DNA from: Petrotoga olearia DSM 13574
GTDB lineage: Bacteria > Thermotogota > Thermotogae > Petrotogales > Petrotogaceae
DNA: 64,000 bases
Direction of reading: 5' to 3'
Assembly: GCF_002895525.1 (NCBI RefSeq)
Contig: NZ_AZRL01000022.1
Coordinates: forward strand, 62,001-126,000
Numbering within the stretch: the stretch's first letter is position 1; every line of letters starts with the position of its first letter. Below are positions 17,423-24,903 of this stretch, piece by piece. The notes beneath the pieces are model-generated. The model worked only from the letters and a program-made list of their open reading frames with translations, had not been told where the DNA came from and did no database searches. Both the position numbers and the translations under genes were made by a program.

Positions 17423-18160
17423 CTATGTTAAAAATTCGAGAATTTTATTATAAAATTCATTTTTATTGTAAATACATTCGAACAACTCGTGTTTCCCTTT
17501 GGGGAAAGAAACTCGAGTTATGTTTGAATTCTTTATCTTTTTATACTCTTCAATATTGATTATTTTATCTTCTTTTCCGAAAAGCAACAATGTAGGGATA
17601 TCCACTTTTTCTATTTCTTTTAGGGCAATCTCAGCTTCGTCAAACATTTGACGTGCTGTTCTGACAGTTATTTTATCGTGTACTAGCGGATCTTTTTTAT
17701 ATAATTCACATGCTTTTTGATCAGTAGATAGCTCATATGGATCGATTCCATTTGAAAAAGAAAGGGTTGGAAATATCGAGAAAAGGTTTAATAGCCAGGC
17801 TAGTTTCCTAATATCACCCAAGGCAGGAGAAGAGAGAATAAGTTTTTGGGGCTTCTTTTCTGTTATTTCAACGAATCTTGAGGCAATTAACCCCCCAAGA
17901 GAGTGTCCAAATAGAATATAATCTTCTTGAACATAATTTTCCAAAAAAGAATAAATCTCGTAAAAATTTTCTATATCACCTTTTTTGCCCGGAGTGTAAC
18001 CATGTCCCGGAAGATCAAAGGTAAAAACAACAATACCTATCTCATTTAATTGCTTAATGAAATTCACATATCTTCCGGAATATTCTCCAAGACCGTGAAT
18101 CAGATATAAATTTTTATGGTTATTCGTATTTGGTAAGTAGTATCTATGATATATTTTCAT
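17423..18160 (-). CDS. Alpha/beta hydrolase (lysophospholipase or monoacylglycerol lipase type)
   Basis: A 245-aa serine hydrolase without a signal peptide. The nucleophile elbow is FGHSLGG (about 93-99), the conserved FDLPGHGYTPGKKG loop lies at about 48-61, the acid is probably Asp in FGKEDKI (about 197) and the base His in KGKHELF (about 224). This arrangement is typical of the Hydrolase_4 family that cleaves monoacylglycerols or lysophospholipids. It starts 19 bp after rho's stop and ends 24 bp before pyrE. Substrate is inferred only. Confidence 0.85.
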   Translation of the reverse strand: MKIYHRYYLPNTNNHKNLYLIHGLGEYSGRYVNFIKQLNEIGIVVFTFDLPGHGYTPGKKGDIENFYEIYSFLENYVQEDYILFGHSLGGLIASRFVEITEKKPQKLILSSPALGDIRKLAWLLNLFSIFPTLSFSNGIDPYELSTDQKACELYKKDPLVHDKITVRTARQMFDEAEIALKEIEKVDIPTLLLFGKEDKIINIEEYKKIKNSNITRVSFPKGKHELFECIYNKNEFYNKILEFLT

Positions 18161-18179
18161 AAATAAATTATATCACATT

Positions 18180-19505
18180 TCACAAAGCTTTTTGATTTTC
18201 TATTGCTTCCATTATTTCATCATTAGTTTTATGTTTCCTTAATAAACTCAAGATAAATTCTAAAGCCTCTTTTGGGGACATATCGTTAATGAACTTCCTT
18301 AAAATAATTGTATTTTTCATCTCTTCAGGGCTATATAACAATTCTTCTTTTCTGGTACCTGATAATTTTAAGTTTATTGCAGGGAATATTCTCTCATTAG
18401 CTATTTCTCTTGATAACACCAGCTCCATATTTCCTGTACCTTTAAACTCTTCAAATATCACTTCATCCATCTTGGACCCTGTTTCTATTAATGCCGTAGC
18501 TAGAATGGTCAAACTACCGCCTTCTCTAATCTTTCTTGCAGCACCAAAGAATTTCTTTGGGAAAATAACAGCTGCAGGATCAAGACCTCCACTCAGCAAT
18601 TTTCCACTGGATGGTACATAAAGATTATATTCACGTGCAACTCTGGTCAAACTATCAACTAGCACAACTACATTGTGACCAAACTCAACTAGCCGCTTAA
18701 AGTGATCCAAAGCCATTTCTGCGATTCTTATTTGATTTTCTGGATCCATATCAAAAGGTGCTGCTATAACGTTAGCATCTACTGTATCTCTGATATCCGT
18801 TACCTCTTCAGGTCTTTCATCTATTAAAAGTATGTACCTTCTAGTATCAGGATAATTTTCGGCAATTGAGTTGGCAATATCTTTTAACAGCGTAGTTTTG
18901 CCACCTTTTGGAGGGGCAACAATTAGACCTCTTTGCCCAAAACCTATAGGAGAGAATAGATCAATTATTCTTGAACTGTATGGTGCGCTTTTATGTTCCA
19001 AAACCATCCTGGCTTTAGGATACTCGGGAGTCAAATTTTCAAAAGAGACTCTGTCCCGCGCATTTTCGGGAGGCAAAGAGTTAACCGCTTCTATTCTTAA
19101 TAAAGCGAAAAATCTTTCGCCTTCTTTTGGAGGCCTTATTTGACCAGCTATTATGTCTCCAGTGAAAAGGTTGAATTTTCTAATCTGAGATTGAGAAACG
19201 TATATATCATCAGTTCCAGGCAACAATGAATTGTCTACGCTTCTTAAAAAACCATAACCGTCGGGCAGCACCTCCAAAATCCCTTCATAAAAAAAGTATC
19301 CGATTGATTCAGTTTGTTTTCTTAAAATAGCAAACTTCAATTCGTTTTTTGTCATCTTAGAATAATTGGATATTTCAAGTTTACGGGCTAGCTCGTATAG
19401 GTCTTTTCTTGTCATTTCATTCAATTTAGCCATATTAATTTCAATAGCTTGAATATTATCCCTACTTTGTTTCTTGGAAACTACATTGTTAGTATTTTCA
19501 TCCAT
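18180..19505 (-). CDS. rho: Transcription termination factor Rho
   Basis: A 441-aa hexameric RNA helicase. The N-terminal helix bundle (about 25-70) and the cold-shock-like RNA-binding domain with GYGFLRS (about 84-90) precede the ATPase: P-loop APPKGGKTTL (about 197-206), Walker B VVVLVDSLTR (about 278-287), and the R-loop region ARKIREGGSL (about 324-333). Length is near the E. coli protein (419) with a short N-terminal extension. AAGGAGG precedes the ATG. It heads the run rho, hydrolase, pyrE, htrA. Its own 5' region is filled with repeats. Confidence 0.95.
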   Translation of the reverse strand: MDENTNNVVSKKQSRDNIQAIEINMAKLNEMTRKDLYELARKLEISNYSKMTKNELKFAILRKQTESIGYFFYEGILEVLPDGYGFLRSVDNSLLPGTDDIYVSQSQIRKFNLFTGDIIAGQIRPPKEGERFFALLRIEAVNSLPPENARDRVSFENLTPEYPKARMVLEHKSAPYSSRIIDLFSPIGFGQRGLIVAPPKGGKTTLLKDIANSIAENYPDTRRYILLIDERPEEVTDIRDTVDANVIAAPFDMDPENQIRIAEMALDHFKRLVEFGHNVVVLVDSLTRVAREYNLYVPSSGKLLSGGLDPAAVIFPKKFFGAARKIREGGSLTILATALIETGSKMDEVIFEEFKGTGNMELVLSREIANERIFPAINLKLSGTRKEELLYSPEEMKNTIILRKFINDMSPKEALEFILSLLRKHKTNDEIMEAIENQKAL

Positions 19506-19698
19506 GTAAATTCCTCCTTATTTCATTTAGTTACTTTCTTTAGAAACTCTGGAACCTACTTTAAACCATGATTCTAGAATCCAAAAACTTTTAAAATACC
19601 TCCATCATTCTAAGTTACATACAATCTGCTTAAGCTCCCCTTCGCCCAGCAGCCCGCCCGGATGAACGGGGGAGGGCTCCGCCCTGTAACCCTTTTAA

Positions 19699-19751
19699 AA
19701 TCAAAATCTTATTTTTTAAAATCTTTTTATTTCTAAAGTGTCTATCATTTA
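19699..19751. repeat. Dispersed 53-bp intergenic repeat, copy 2
   Basis: It is a close match to 20019-20071 and a more decayed match to 9901-9953. It follows the GC hairpin AGGGCTCCGCCCT and the words TGTAACCC that also precede copy 3. Confidence 0.65.
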
Positions 19752-19851
19752 GTTACTATCTTTGGAAATTCAAGAAACTGCTTTAGAGCCCCTTTACCAC
19801 TACGTTAAGGGGTAAGCCCCTTAAGATCCCCAAGTTCGCATAACATCATTT

Positions 19852-19992
19852 GCTTCGCAAATGAGGATTAGGATGTTACTTCTAAAGCATTATGAAAAAA
19901 CTTTTTGCATAAAACGACAAAAGCTTCGCAAATGAGAATTAGGATGTTACTTCTAAAGTATTATGAAGAACCTTCTGCACAAATCAGCAAAA
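19852..19992. repeat. Tandem pair of a 71-bp dispersed repeat
   Basis: Two units of 71 bp begin at 19852 and 19923 with GCTTCGCAAATGAG, run through GGATGTTACTTCTAAAG and end in a CTTYTGCA...AGCAAAA-like tail. A related unit is at 31221-31292 and a diverged one at 31141-31220. The first unit is preceded by ATTTGC, which pairs with GCAAAT across a TTC loop. Confidence 0.75.
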
Positions 19993-20018
19993 GGGCTCCG
20001 CCCTGTAACCCCTTTAAA

Positions 20019-20071
20019 ATCAAAATCTTATTATTGAGAATTCTTTTATTTCTTAATTGTTTCTCTATATT
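20019..20071. repeat. Dispersed 53-bp intergenic repeat, copy 3
   Basis: It matches 19699-19751 with few differences, including the preceding GGGCTCCGCCCTGTAACCC block at 19993-20011. Confidence 0.65.
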
Positions 20072-20322
20072 TTTTTGCTAGCATAAGAAAATATCTCATA
20101 CTCTTCATAATATATTAATAAATTTTGTGAGCATGCCACATCATAAGAACGAAGTAATCTCTTAATCAAAAAAAGTGCAACTATAGAAAAAGTGTGGAGA
20201 ATAAGAAATATTCTTCGGAGAATTTAAATGAAGTCCATACCTAATTCAAGAAATATAATATAATATAAATAGTATTAAGCATCATAAAATTATTAAAAAG
20301 CCAATCGAGATATTTTGGGGGC

Positions 20323-21285
20323 TTAAGAATCGGTTTTGAGGGAGGTTACATCTGGAGCAAAGACTTTGCTTTCTGTGCTTTGATTTTCAAGTTGGTTTCC
20401 ATGGTTATCTAAAATCACTTCTCCATCAAAATCTTCTTTGAGAGCATATTTTAAGGATATGAGCCCTATTTCTAATTGCTCTTTTTCAGGTTCCTTTGTT
20501 GTAATTTTTTGAAGCATCAAACCCGGATAGGCAAGAATTTTTCCTATTTTTGTATCGATGATTTTTGCGGTAAACCTTTGAAATTCGTAAGCTAATCCAG
20601 CAACTATAGGAAGAAGTACTATTCTAGATATTACTTTCTGTAAGGTTGAATTGAACCCTAATCCACCTGTTATAGCAAAAACAATAATCGAGGCAAACAC
20701 CGTAATTATCAAGAAACTAGTACCACATCTTGGATGTAAAGTTGTGTACTTTTTAGCATATTTAACCTCTAAAGGTTCGTTGTTCTCATAGGTAAATACA
20801 CTTTTATGTTCAGCTCCATGGTATTGAAAAACTTTTTTTATATCTTTCATGAAAGAAATACCCCAGATGTAGGCTACAACCATGAGTGCCCTTATGAAAC
20901 CTTCAATGAAAGCAAACCAAAATTCAGATTTGATGTTGAAAGGTCTAGTTATAAATACAGGTAAAACACCGAACCCTAAGGTTGCAACTACAATAGCAAT
21001 TAATATAGCAATGACCATATCTTTTGTAGTTAATTCTTCCTCATCTTCTCCCGATACATTAGCCGAATAAGACAATGCGTTCATACCAACTATCATAGAA
21101 TGTAGCAATACAAAAAAACCTCTAATAATAGGTATTTTTTCCCAAATTCCCCAAGAGTTATCCTTTAATCTTTTAACCGCTATATTTCCGTCCTTCCTTT
21201 TTACTGCGACTACAGTATTTACACCTTTCATCATTACGCCTTCAATAACCGCTTGTCCACCTACAGTTTTAGGTTTTCGTTTCAC
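20323..21285 (-). CDS. DUF1385 membrane protein
   Basis: A 320-aa protein with the DUF1385 opening KTVGGQAVIEGVMMKG (about 5-20) and four to five hydrophobic segments (about 85-115, 120-145, 190-235). The central FQYHGAEHKSVFTYENNEPL (about 153-172) and LHPRCGTSFLI (about 183-193) are the family's conserved polar motifs, with His, Cys and Glu that could bind metal. Function is unknown. Its ATG lies inside the end of the upstream small gene (17-bp overlap), so the two are translationally coupled, with spoVS ahead of both. Confidence 0.88.
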   Translation of the reverse strand: MKRKPKTVGGQAVIEGVMMKGVNTVVAVKRKDGNIAVKRLKDNSWGIWEKIPIIRGFFVLLHSMIVGMNALSYSANVSGEDEEELTTKDMVIAILIAIVVATLGFGVLPVFITRPFNIKSEFWFAFIEGFIRALMVVAYIWGISFMKDIKKVFQYHGAEHKSVFTYENNEPLEVKYAKKYTTLHPRCGTSFLIITVFASIIVFAITGGLGFNSTLQKVISRIVLLPIVAGLAYEFQRFTAKIIDTKIGKILAYPGLMLQKITTKEPEKEQLEIGLISLKYALKEDFDGEVILDNHGNQLENQSTESKVFAPDVTSLKTDS

Positions 21286-21523
21286 TAGAATGAATCCTCC
21301 TTAAAATCTCTTCAGCAACACCCTGTTCAGTAACTACATAGTAAAATTTTATAGCCTCTTTGTCTATTCCATTATTCTTATTAAGTACTTGAGACGCCAT
21401 TCTACGCAGTTTGTACCTTTTATCATTATCTAATTTACTAATATCTTTTATTATATCAAAAAGGTGCGTGTTTTTTGAACACGCTTCAATGATCTCTTTT
21501 ATTACTTTCTCATTTTCATTCAT
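21269..21523 (-). CDS. Small helical protein of unknown function
   Basis: An 84-aa charged protein (many Lys, Glu, Asn) with predicted helices and no membrane segment or known motif. It starts 2 bp after spoVS and overlaps the DUF1385 gene by 17 bp, so it is clearly part of a three-gene operon. The conserved arrangement suggests a real gene despite its size. No family recognised. Confidence 0.65.
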   Translation of the reverse strand: MNENEKVIKEIIEACSKNTHLFDIIKDISKLDNDKRYKLRRMASQVLNKNNGIDKEAIKFYYVVTEQGVAEEILRRIHSSETKT

Positions 21524-21525
21524 TG

Positions 21526-21825
21526 TTAATGTTGAGAATACTCTTCTGGGGAAATATTTTCAGAAACCTTTGCCACCACTTTAAACTTAATACCTGTTCT
21601 TTTTTCCGAACCTACTTCAACCTCCACAAAACCAGGGATAACGTATATCTCTTTTCCTTTAGCCTCAATGAATCTCTTTGCAATTGCAATAGCCTTCACT
21701 GCTTGATTAACTGCTCCTGCTCCAATAGCTTGTAGCTCAACCTCGTCTGTTTTTGATAGAACCCCTGCTATAGCTCCTGCTACTTTGTTCGGTGCAGATG
21801 AATGACTGACTTTCAACACTTCCAT
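21526..21825 (-). CDS. spoVS: SpoVS-like DNA-binding protein
   Basis: A 99-aa protein of the stage V sporulation protein S (Alba-like) family: EVLKVSHSSAPNKVAGAIAG at the N-terminus and AIGAGAVNQAVKAIAIA at about 37-53 are almost signature-perfect. In Bacillus it affects late sporulation; in non-sporulating Thermotogota it is common and its job is open, probably nucleic-acid binding. It has a strong promoter (21864-21891) and an AAGGAGG ribosome site, and precedes a small gene and the DUF1385 gene. Confidence 0.93.
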   Translation of the reverse strand: MEVLKVSHSSAPNKVAGAIAGVLSKTDEVELQAIGAGAVNQAVKAIAIAKRFIEAKGKEIYVIPGFVEVEVGSEKRTGIKFKVVAKVSENISPEEYSQH

Positions 21826-21863
21826 GTCTTGGCTCCTCCTTTGTGGACAGGCTATATATAGTT

Positions 21864-21891
21864 ATTTTATCATAAATTTAGATAATGTCAA
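21864..21891 (-). promoter_or_regulatory. spoVS promoter
   Basis: On the minus strand, TTGACA (21891-21886), a 16-bp spacer and TAAAAT (21869-21864) make a near-consensus housekeeping promoter. It lies back to back with the cobalamin-operon promoter, 8 bp away. Confidence 0.75.
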
Positions 21892-21899
21892 AGTAAAAA

Positions 21900-21928
21900 T
21901 TGAAAAAAGAATATCTAGGTGGTATAAT
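21900..21928 (+). promoter_or_regulatory. Promoter of the cobalamin-uptake operon
   Basis: TTGAAA (21900-21905), a 17-bp spacer and TATAAT (21923-21928). Transcription would begin near 21935, at the first base or two of the triple 23-bp repeat. Confidence 0.75.
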
Positions 21929-21934
21929 TGAAAG

Positions 21935-22003
21935 GGAAACAGCCTCACGGCAAGTAAGGAAACAGCCTTACGGCAAGTAAGGAAGCAGCCTCACGGCAAG
22001 TAA
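21935..22003 (+). repeat. Three tandem 23-bp repeats at the 5' end of the riboswitch transcript
   Basis: Three head-to-tail units of GGAAACAGCCTCACGGCAAG plus TAA (21935, 21958, 21981); units 2 and 3 each differ from unit 1 by one base. Each contains GCC/GGC around a 4-nt TCAC or TTAC loop. A fourth copy, with one change, lies in frame inside def at 32340-32362. Confidence 0.95.
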
Positions 22004-22018
22004 TGAAATTAATATTTA

Positions 22019-22163
22019 CTGCATTGTTTTTAGGGAAAACGGTGAAAATCCGTTACGGTCGCGCCACCGTTATCGGGGACGAAACTTACAAAAGCCACTG
22101 GAAAGTTCCGGGAAGGCGTAAGAAGTAGAGTGATCCGAAAGTCGGGAGACCTGAATAATGCAG
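22019..22163 (+). promoter_or_regulatory. Cobalamin riboswitch aptamer
   Basis: P1 closes perfectly (CTGCATT 22019-22025 with AATGCAG 22157-22163). Inside are the conserved elements GGGAAAACGGTGAAAATCC, the P5 hairpin ACGGT-CGCGCC-ACCGT (22055-22070), TATCGGGGACGAAAC, GCCACTGG, CCGGGAAGGC and the B12-box-like AAGTCGGGAGACCTG. This arrangement and the downstream B12-type importer make a cobalamin aptamer the clear call. Confidence 0.95.
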
Positions 22164-22164
22164 C

Positions 22165-22238
22165 TTTTTCTATCTCTTCGCGCCAAAGAGATAGAAAAAA
22201 ATATTTAAATGGCGCTAATTTATATAAGGAGGCCATTT
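22165..22238 (+). promoter_or_regulatory. Riboswitch expression platform (kissing hairpin and ribosome-site sequester)
   Basis: A 14-bp hairpin (22165-22178 with 22186-22199) has the loop CGCGCCA, which can kiss the identical P5 loop through self-complementary GCGC. Further on, AAATGGC (22207-22213) pairs with GCCATTT (22232-22238), enclosing the AAGGAGG ribosome site. GGCGC at 22211 could also pair with the hairpin loop. No T-run follows, so control is probably at translation. Confidence 0.75.
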
Positions 22239-22241
22239 GGT

Positions 22242-23120
22242 ATGAGAAAGGTGTTATTTACATTTTTTGCTATTTTGTTGTCAGTTGTTGTGATGGCAGA
22301 GTATTTAATGGTGGATGATCTTGGAAGATTAGTCACTTTTGAAGGAGAAGTGAACAGGGTTATTTCCGCCGCACCTGCTGTCTCTGATTACATCAAATAT
22401 CTAGGTTTAGAGGGCAAAGTGGTAGGGGTAACAGATTGGGACACCACGATTGATACTGAAAATATTGGTAATTTAGTTCCTTTAAATCTGGAGAAAATAA
22501 TTTCTTTAAATCCTGACCTTGTTTTTTTAACTGGAGGGTTTCAAGAACCTGAGATCAGTAGGTTGGAAAGATACAATATCAAATCTTTTGTGATTAATCC
22601 AGTGAATTTTAACGATATTTACAGGGATATTGTCTTAATTGGTAGTATCTTAGGGGAAAAAGATAAAGCTGAAACTCTTTCAAATGAGCTAAGGCAAAGT
22701 GTTTTAAGTATAGCCAAAAGTTCTTTCAATTGGAAAAATAAGCCAACGGTGTTATATTTAATGGTTCAAAATAATGTATCTGAAATTTGGACGGCAGGAA
22801 CTGGTTCATATATAAATGAGTTAATTTCTTACGCCGGTGGATTGAACTTAGCAGCCCCATATACCGGGAACAACGGGTTTTTACAGGTTGGTCCTGAATT
22901 CGTTGTTGCTCAAAATCCTGATATCATAATCGTTGACTCATACTATGAAGGCGACGAAACCGCTAAAAATACTCTCTTGAATGCCAAACAGTTTGAAAAC
23001 GTGAAAGCTGTTAAAGAAGGAAAAATAGTAATGGTTGATGGCAACAAGATCTCTCAAGCTTCTCCATCACTGATCGATGTCCTTGAACAATTATACGAGT
23101 ATTTTGGTGAAAACAAATGA
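22242..23120 (+). CDS. btuF: Cobalamin-type ABC transporter binding protein (BtuF-like)
   Basis: A 292-aa exported protein: signal peptide 1-19, then a periplasmic-binding fold of the BtuF/FhuD kind, two lobes joined by a long helix. RLVTFEGEVNRVISAAPAVS, NPDLVFLTGG and GGLNLAAPYTG are typical family positions. ATG 22242 is chosen because AAGGAGG (22226-22232) serves it and it gives the signal peptide; an upstream in-frame ATG at 22209 lies inside the sequestering stem. Corrinoid substrate is inferred from the riboswitch. The stop overlaps the permease start by ATGA. Confidence 0.9.
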   Translation: MRKVLFTFFAILLSVVVMAEYLMVDDLGRLVTFEGEVNRVISAAPAVSDYIKYLGLEGKVVGVTDWDTTIDTENIGNLVPLNLEKIISLNPDLVFLTGGFQEPEISRLERYNIKSFVINPVNFNDIYRDIVLIGSILGEKDKAETLSNELRQSVLSIAKSSFNWKNKPTVLYLMVQNNVSEIWTAGTGSYINELISYAGGLNLAAPYTGNNGFLQVGPEFVVAQNPDIIIVDSYYEGDETAKNTLLNAKQFENVKAVKEGKIVMVDGNKISQASPSLIDVLEQLYEYFGENK

Positions 23121-24127
23121 AAATCATCCAAAAGCAAGGGGAAGCTCCCCTTGTTTTATTTCTTATAATCTCTAGTTTTATATTAATTTTACTTTTCACA
23201 TCTTTTGGGAGTGTGAAAGTTCCTGTTAAAGATATATTTGCCTCTTTAATAGGTAAAAACAGCAATGATATTTACAAAAATTTGATTTTAAACATAAGAC
23301 TTCCAAGAGTAGTTGGAAGTTTTCTCGTTGGTAGCATATTGGCAGTCTCTGGGAATGTTTTACAATTGGTAGTACAAAATCCCCTCGCAGATCCTTACAT
23401 TTTAGGAATATCGTCAGGAGCGAGCTTTGGTGCAGTGTTATACACAGCGTTAGGCAGTATTTATGGTCTTTCTCTTTTTCTTGGATTAGAAACTTTTTCT
23501 TTTATTTTTGGTTTATTAGCGACATTTATTGTTTTAGTATTAGCTCAACAGGGTAAAAAGCTTCCCGTTTTATCTCTTATACTAAGTGGAGTGATCATTA
23601 GTTTTTTGTTTAACTCATTTACTACGCTTTTTACCGTGATGTACTGGAGAAACTTAATTCATGTCAACATCTGGTTGATGGGAAGTACAGGGGATTTAAT
23701 TTGGAGTGATAATTTTAAATTGTTTTTTACGCTCATCATTCAATTTATCTTAGTTTTATTATTTTCCAAACAATTGAACGTTCTTTCGATGGGAGATAAC
23801 ATGGCAGTATTTTCTGGAATAAATCCCGATCGATTGAAGCTTTTTTTGATCGTAATAAACGTTTTCGCAGTATCTTTTACCGTATCACAAGTAGGAATAA
23901 TAGGTTTTGTAGGGCTTATAATCCCTCATATAGTTAGAATGGTTAAAGGGCCATATTCTTTTATTTCAAACTTGTACTCGCTCTTCATAGGAGGAATGTT
24001 TTTAATGTCTGCAGACTTTGTTTCCAGAACACTATTTGCTCCTACAGAACTCCCTATCGGAGTGGTGACATCAATAGTAGGTGCCCCGATATTTATTTTT
24101 GTAATGAGGAGAAAAGAGAGAATATGA
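23117..24127 (+). CDS. btuC: Cobalamin-type ABC transporter permease (BtuC/FecCD)
   Basis: A 336-aa permease with about ten membrane helices. Conserved words include NIRLPRVVGSFLVGSILAVSG (about 55-75, split over the first gate), NPLADPYILGISSGASFG (about 88-105), and GFVGLIIPHIVRM near 265-277, the ATPase-contact loop. Length and motifs match the BtuC/FecD family. It overlaps the binding protein and ATPase genes by 4 bp each, so the three are one translational unit. Confidence 0.92.
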   Translation: MKIIQKQGEAPLVLFLIISSFILILLFTSFGSVKVPVKDIFASLIGKNSNDIYKNLILNIRLPRVVGSFLVGSILAVSGNVLQLVVQNPLADPYILGISSGASFGAVLYTALGSIYGLSLFLGLETFSFIFGLLATFIVLVLAQQGKKLPVLSLILSGVIISFLFNSFTTLFTVMYWRNLIHVNIWLMGSTGDLIWSDNFKLFFTLIIQFILVLLFSKQLNVLSMGDNMAVFSGINPDRLKLFLIVINVFAVSFTVSQVGIIGFVGLIIPHIVRMVKGPYSFISNLYSLFIGGMFLMSADFVSRTLFAPTELPIGVVTSIVGAPIFIFVMRRKERI

Positions 24128-24894
24128 TAACGTTTAACAACGTCCGTTTCACTTATGGAAATGGTTTCTCTTTAAAAATCGATGATTTAAAGGTCATAAA
24201 AGGAGATATTGTTTCTATAATTGGCCCAAATGGAGCAGGTAAAAGTACTCTTATCAAGATTCTTTCAGGAATTCTCAGAAATTACAAAGGAGAAATACTC
24301 CTAAACCATAGTGACTTAAAAAATTACTCTTATAAAGAGCTTTCAAAGAATATTGCTGTTGTTCCCCAAGAATTCAATACTTCTTTCGATTACGATTTGG
24401 AAAGTATAGTTTCAACGTCAAGAATACCTTTTTCAAAGAGGATAAACTTTTTTGAATCAGAACAGGACAGAAGAATTATCGATGAAGCTCTTCAAACTGT
24501 TGGACTGATAAGTTATAAGAACAAGCCCTTTTCATCATTGTCAGGAGGAGAAAAGCAAAAAGTTATGATAGCTCGAGCAATTGCTCAACAAACGCCCATA
24601 TTGCTTTTAGATGAATTCTCTTCGCATTTAGATCCCGGTTACACTCAAAGTCTTTTGAAATTGGTTAAGGAAATGGTTATCAAAGAAAAGAAGACTGTTC
24701 TAGCAGTTTTTCATGATGTGAACAACGCAGCGTTATTTTCGGATAAATTAATCGTTATGAAGGATGGAGCTATTAGATACTCTGGTACACCGGCAGACGT
24801 GTTAAATGAATCTATCATGCATGAAATCTTTGATATGGAAGCTTATATTATAAAACATCCGGTAAAAAAAGTTCCTCAAATTTTATTTAAATAA
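24124..24894 (+). CDS. btuD: Cobalamin-type ABC transporter ATPase (BtuD-like)
   Basis: A 256-aa ATP-binding subunit. Walker A GPNGAGKST (about 36-44), Q-loop VVPQE, signature LSGGEKQKV (about 139-147), Walker B ILLLDEFSSHLD (about 159-170) and H-loop AVFHDVN (about 195-201) are all intact. It powers the importer formed with 22242-24127. The start overlaps the permease stop (ATGA). Iron-siderophore transport would give the same sequence pattern; the riboswitch decides for corrinoids. Confidence 0.93.
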   Translation: MITFNNVRFTYGNGFSLKIDDLKVIKGDIVSIIGPNGAGKSTLIKILSGILRNYKGEILLNHSDLKNYSYKELSKNIAVVPQEFNTSFDYDLESIVSTSRIPFSKRINFFESEQDRRIIDEALQTVGLISYKNKPFSSLSGGEKQKVMIARAIAQQTPILLLDEFSSHLDPGYTQSLLKLVKEMVIKEKKTVLAVFHDVNNAALFSDKLIVMKDGAIRYSGTPADVLNESIMHEIFDMEAYIIKHPVKKVPQILFK

Positions 24895-24903
24895 GGTGTG
24901 AAA

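Larger units (their letters stand above)
19506..20322. other. Repeat-rich non-coding stretch upstream of rho
   Basis: No supported gene lies in these 817 bp. It holds two copies of a 53-bp repeat (19699-19751, 20019-20071) each preceded by the hairpin AGGGCTCCGCCCT, a TTAC...CTTT block at 19530 and 19753, a 71-bp tandem pair (19852-19992), and several G/C-rich inverted repeats such as CCCCTT/AAGGGG near 19786-19832. The 3' part (20072-20322) is plain AT-rich DNA. The rho promoter should lie close to 19506 but I could not assign it. Confidence 0.6.

Noticed and set aside
19506-20322. Hidden gene in the long gap upstream of rho
   Set aside because: No frame longer than a few dozen codons with a ribosome site; the gap is mainly repeats.
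21935-22003. Possible CRISPR array
   Set aside because: The three units are directly adjacent with no spacers, and no cas genes are in the window.
22165-22199. Intrinsic terminator in the cobalamin leader
   Set aside because: The hairpin is strong but is followed by A-rich DNA, with no T-run; a ribosome-site sequestering stem lies further on.
22209-22241. Upstream ATG (22209) as the start of the BtuF-like gene
   Set aside because: It lies in the sequestering stem, has no ribosome site, and would spoil the signal peptide.
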